Source: Tubiluchus corallicola (Eukaryota; Priapulida; Priapulimorpha; Priapulimorphida; Tubiluchidae). From it: a stretch of DNA of 37,500 bases. Where the stretch lies: NCBI GenBank assembly GCA_030141605.1, contig JAQGDQ010000247.1:1-37500 (forward strand). Reading direction: 5' to 3'. Under the pieces are notes generated by a model. The model ran no database searches. It saw only the letters and a list, made by a program, of their open reading frames with translations, and was not told the origin of the DNA. Numbering within the stretch: position 1 is the stretch's first letter; the number at the start of each line of letters is the position of its first letter. A program made the position numbers and the translations under genes. This document shows, piece by piece, positions 33,740 to 37,500 of this stretch.

Positions 33740-34190
33740 TCTCAGAGAAATAAGTTTCATTTTTAGTTTTTCAGTTGAGTATTTTACCCCCCCCCCACTC
33801 CAAGGTAGGTCCCATGCTTTACAAACTGTTTAGTTTTATATTATCGTTCTTTGTTACTTTGTTAAAAATGTTTATCGTTTAAAAATGCATTGTTTTTTGT
33901 GTAACTTACATTTTTAAACCGCGTTTTGATTAGGCGAACAGCAGAAAATTATGTAGGATCATTATGTACAGTATACAGAGTTTTTGTGACCTCTTTTTAC
34001 AACACCAATATGCAGCTTTTGTTGGATTTATTTGCTGAGAAATCTGCTATTTAGTCTAATTCTGGCAATGAGAGATTTAATCTCAAATCATCATGCGTGA
34101 CTTGTTCCTAATTTCTTTTGCCGGTTGTTATGCGTTGCGTGTGAAAAAAGGCGAGGAATGAACAACAACTGTTTTGTTCCGGGAACAGGC
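33740..34190. other. No gene seen
   Basis: Contains a poly-C run near 33787-33796; otherwise AT-rich spacer. Confidence 0.45.
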
Positions 34191-34194
34191 TCAC

Positions 34195-34590
34195 TAACAG
34201 GATGTAGAAATCAGACCAGCTACAGGTTTTTGTGCAAAGTAGCTGTTGATTCGAATTAACCACAATGCAGAAATCACACCAGCTACAATTTTTTGTGCAA
34301 TGTTAGCTGTTCATTCTTATTATTCATAAGGTAGGAATCACTTCAGCTGCTCAGCTTCAGCTTTTTGTGTAAAGTTAGCTGCTGATTCCAATTAATTGCG
34401 AAGCAGAAGTCTCACCAGCTACAACTTTTTGTGCAAAGTTAGCTGTTGATTCCAATTAATCACAATGCAGGAATCACATCAGCTTTTTGTGCAAAGTTAG
34501 TTGATGATTCTAATTAATCGTGACGCAGAAATCACGCGTTTTTGTGTAAATTTAGCTGTTGATTCTAATTAATAATGAGATTAGCATAGC
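34195..34590. repeat. Degenerate tandem repeat, about 63 bp period, six copies
   Basis: The block TTTTTGTGCAAAGTTAGCTGT recurs with changes at about 34227, 34290, 34362, 34426, 34484 and 34538, each followed by a TGATTCNAATTAAT-like block and a GCAGAAATCAC-like block. Confidence 0.85.
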
Positions 34591-34606
34591 TCACTTTACC
34601 GAAAAA

Positions 34607-34866
34607 TGTTCGTTAACGGAACTCTGGCAGATGGGAGGGTGAGCTGCACCGGTAGCCTCGGATCGTTTTCTCTCGGAAAAACTGCCCTCCTAATTACGCG
34701 TCCCGGAGAAATCTAATTTATCAATGATTATTTTGCTCTGGCTTTGTTGCGGGGCGCATAGGTGACGCTGACCAGTCGCTCATTATCAAAATACAGCAGA
34801 TGTCGCGACCTTTGCTGTATTGGTCAGTGATTATTTTACCCACTTTTCAGTGGTGACCCCGCTGAT
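34607..34866 (+). mobile_element. Possible LTR end with primer-binding-site-like sequence
   Basis: A segment beginning TGTTCGTTAACGG and ending TTTTCA (34849) is followed after one base by TGGTGACCCCGCTGAT. That resembles a retrotransposon primer-binding site, which begins TGG because tRNAs end in CCA. No second LTR, gag or pol frame is visible, so at most this is a remnant. Confidence 0.25.
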
Positions 34867-34869
34867 TGT

Positions 34870-35345
34870 AAAACAGTAGTACTGTGATTAGGTGGATGTA
34901 TCGCGAATGTTCGACACGCTTTCTGCTAATTTGTTAAGGATAAAATCATGTAGCGCTTCGTTGATAATCAAGCTAATCCATTTGGTATCTGCACCCCCGC
35001 GGAGACGACCATTGCTGTAGTCGCACTTATCAAATGATATTTGCTTTGTGCAAAACACAGATGTAAAATATAAGAACCACTTCAAATCCATTTGTCTTCA
35101 GCTTTCGCAGCTGTGAAGCTAAATAATTCGAATTTCTCTTTTTCTGCTGATTGGGCTCTGCCGAGGCAGGGACATTATTTGGGCTTAATTGATCGTGTAC
35201 AGGGCGTTAAGAAATTACAGATTCGCTAAGATTAAAAAATTGTTACAAGTAGATGCCTTTCATACATTTTTGTAATTTATATTTTTTTAATTAATAATCT
35301 ATATATTACAAATTCTGCTTATCGTTGGTGTTTAATGTGTTAAAA
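34870..35345. other. No gene seen
   Basis: Could be internal sequence of the putative LTR element, but no gag-like frame is recognisable. The minus frame at 34888-35091 has no known motif. Confidence 0.4.
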
Positions 35346-35348
35346 AGC

Positions 35349-35640
35349 AAATGTCTGTATTTTTCCCCCGAAAATATGTGAAATATGTGAAAAGTTTTTG
35401 TTATTGGCAGTAATGTCAGTGAAAGTGAAGAATATATAGGGTACATACTGTCTGACGATGATTGTGATGATGTAGATATTGTTTGCCAGTTAAGATTATT
35501 CTATGCAAGAGCTAATACACTATGTAATAATTTTATTGTTCTTCAAAGGAAGTAAAAAGTATCTTGTTCAAATCGTGTTACAGCGGAATTTATTGTAGGC
35601 TAACGGATATCCTATTAGCGGTTTACTAATGCAAAGCTGA
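35349..35640 (+). mobile_element. LINE reverse-transcriptase remnant (RT 3' region)
   Basis: The plus strand shows, in order, KCLYFSPE (the K-C-x-x-F-x-P block of LINE RTs); after two stops, YIGYILSDDDCDDVDI followed by RLFYARANTL (the YLG..I..D..DD.DI.RQ.R..YAR.N.L block); and in a shifted frame VKSILFKSCYSGIYCR (the VK..LFK..C...Y block). The order and spacing match the C-terminal half of CR1/L2-like or related reverse transcriptases. Stops and one frameshift show it is dead. The 5' part is absent. Confidence 0.6.
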
Positions 35641-35644
35641 CATG

Positions 35645-35980
35645 GGTGTTGCTGGCAGTAATTTTATTGAATATTATGAATTAGGTACGAGAGCGTTTTA
35701 TAATAGTGTTTATCCATATTAATGTGCCCACGATAATGTTAAAGTATTAATGACGAAGAGCAGCATAATATGGATATATACATATATTCATATGGATATA
35801 TGGATCAAGAAATCGCATACTTGCAAGAAAAAAAATCACATTCTAATTATTGGTTGTAAGAACTCTCTGATGTTTTAATTGGGTCACTGTTTTTTAAAAA
35901 CTAGCGAAATGAAGGGTGTTATGTGATGATTTTAAGTTGAAAATTTTTAAGCTAAGGTATTTTCAATAGGTTCTTTAGTT
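35645..35980. other. No gene seen
   Basis: May be further eroded LINE sequence; short TATATGGATATA-type repeats occur at 35770-35805. Confidence 0.35.
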
Positions 35981-35987
35981 AGTTTTA

Positions 35988-36067
35988 TCAACATTGTTTT
36001 ATGAACATTGTTTTATCAACATTGTTCATCAACATTGTTCTATCAACATTGTTTTATCACATTGTTT
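35988..36067. repeat. Short tandem repeat, 13-16 bp period
   Basis: Six imperfect copies of ATCAACATTGTTTT. Confidence 0.85.
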
Positions 36068-36069
36068 AT

Positions 36070-37500
36070 GTGTGTTGGAAATGTCTGTAATATGGTATTA
36101 TGTGTATTGAATTAAAATAAAAATAAAAAATAAAATTATATTTTTAATCTACAGAAATAAAAACTCAAAAAACTGACCCCCAATTTCATAGAGAAACGCC
36201 TACAATGACACTGCTTCATCGAATAATGAACATCTGAATGACAATTGGCGGCAACCGGATGTTAAAATAAATGTTCTTTATTGAACGTTAAGTTGTTTTT
36301 GTTCGTTTTTTACTCACACCGCATAATCGGTCGGTAATTTCTTGCCACCTTGTACAACATTTACAGCTGATATCGTTCTGTGCTAATTACATGTTAATTG
36401 CATTAACGTTTTAGCTCACTGAGACGATTTTGTTAAGCCAATTCAATGATCATTGTGTGTTTTGATTAATCGTGTCCCGTTTTGTTAGCAGGCTTTAATT
36501 TATTTCGAAGTATAAACTGCTGCTAAATAATCAGTTTGGGTTTATTTAGGTTTTAGCCGAATAAGCGTTGCATTTCGACGTGGAGGGTAAGACATTTTCT
36601 AATTTAGCTGTTTGAGTGTAAGACATAAATTTAAGCATTTAATTTACAAAATTATCTGTATTTAAATTCAATTGGTTTGTAAATTGAAAAACCTTCCTTA
36701 CATAACAACGTATAACAGCTCGGTAAAAACAAATCGCTTTAGCATAATTTATTACGTTTTTTGGGGTAATTTTGAAACGGACTCTTGCTAACAAACAATG
36801 GAAACTGTTTCAATTATAGAACACAAACCCACATACTTTGATCGTTTAGCCTACTTGAAACTTTGCGTCACCAATAAGCACCTTCTGGTTTTCTTTTATC
36901 ATAATTTAATTACCTGCGTGTCCTGGATAAGCAGCCAGTCAGACAGACAGACAAACAGACAGTTTATTTATTAGATTACGAAAAATCAATCATGAAATAG
37001 AATACAGATCCGAGACTCCGCAATGCTCCATTCTATTGGAATGACGTAAAATGAATGATTGCTTTCATAGATTTAGTGATGTTATGTGCAGTCTATCTGC
37101 ATCATTAGGTCATCCATATATGGATGTAGAATGATGCATTGCAGTATATATTGAAGATTAGTTTAAAAGACCGGTTGACTTAACTCATTCTACTGTTATC
37201 ACTATGTGGCGCCACGTGTTTACACACAAGTGCCGTACGTCTGACTTATTAAACGTGTTGTGCACAGATAATAAGCCGATGTTGTTTTTTATTTGTTTGT
37301 TTTGTATTGCAATAATTAAAATTTTATTTTTCTCATTTAGAAACAAAAGGTAATTCTGATCAGCAGCTTTTAGAGAATCGCGAGAATTGCTTGAATTAAT
37401 TTATTAGAATTTATAGATATTGATTGATTGATTAGTTTATTTGAGCTAAAAACCAAATGCAAACATATACACACATAAAATAAAATTTGAACTATAGCAC
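36070..37500. other. No gene seen
   Basis: AT-rich; a short (CAGA)n at about 36937-36960 and TTGATTGATTGATT near 37420 are the only patterns noticed. GTGGAGG|GTAAGAC near 36585 is a donor-like site with no open frame before it. Confidence 0.4.

Noticed and set aside
33422-33760. Minus-strand 112-codon repetitive frame
   Set aside because: Produced by the 41-bp minisatellite; three units restore the frame, giving a 41-residue period; no start or splice context.

Overview
ORGANISM. This looks like AT-rich nuclear DNA from an animal, probably a non-vertebrate metazoan; I cannot name the clade. The reasons are spliced genes with GT-AG introns, doublecortin-domain (DCX) proteins, decayed non-LTR retrotransposon fragments, hAT-like non-autonomous transposons, and very long (ATT)n/(AAT)n microsatellites. 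There is no bacterial-type gene packing; about two thirds of the window has no gene I can support. LAYOUT. 1-20000: mostly non-coding, with microsatellites, two tandem-repeat patches, copies of dispersed repeats, two hAT-like elements (13800-14199 and 18280-19052, the second carrying a ~300 bp compound microsatellite), a minus-strand LINE fragment (15385-15735), and a few broken or uncertain coding stretches (1407-1832, 3160-3453, 6225-6485 behind a textbook RFX X-box, and a disabled minus-strand exon set at 10801-11280). 20000-22000: dispersed repeats, then the 3' end of the main locus. 22071-32567, minus strand: the main locus. Two large first exons (27712-28759, 'A', and 29737-32386, 'B') each encode a complete tandem-DCX head of the DCDC2 type, each behind its own copy of a conserved promoter (RFX X-box and CRE exactly 39 bp apart, plus a 29-bp identical block). 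Downstream lie five tail exons (26671-26808, 25776-25865, 24352-25683, 23813-23902, 22071-22258). All junctions are phase 1, so either head can be joined in frame to the same tail (predicted 961 aa with A, 1495 aa with B). 33086-33732: a 41-bp minisatellite upstream of promoter B. 34195-37500: another tandem array, an LTR/PBS-like stretch, a plus-strand LINE reverse-transcriptase remnant and simple repeats. HOW IT WORKS TOGETHER. DCX pairs bind microtubules, and DCDC2 proteins act at cilia. RFX X-boxes mark ciliary genes. The locus therefore reads as a duplicated ciliary/axonemal microtubule-associated gene with long acidic, repeat-built tails that are still expanding and contracting: a 36-aa repeat in the common tail, and a ~65-75-aa repeat present nine times in head B but once in head A. 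Splicing is predicted by eye from consensus sites and frame, not from transcripts.
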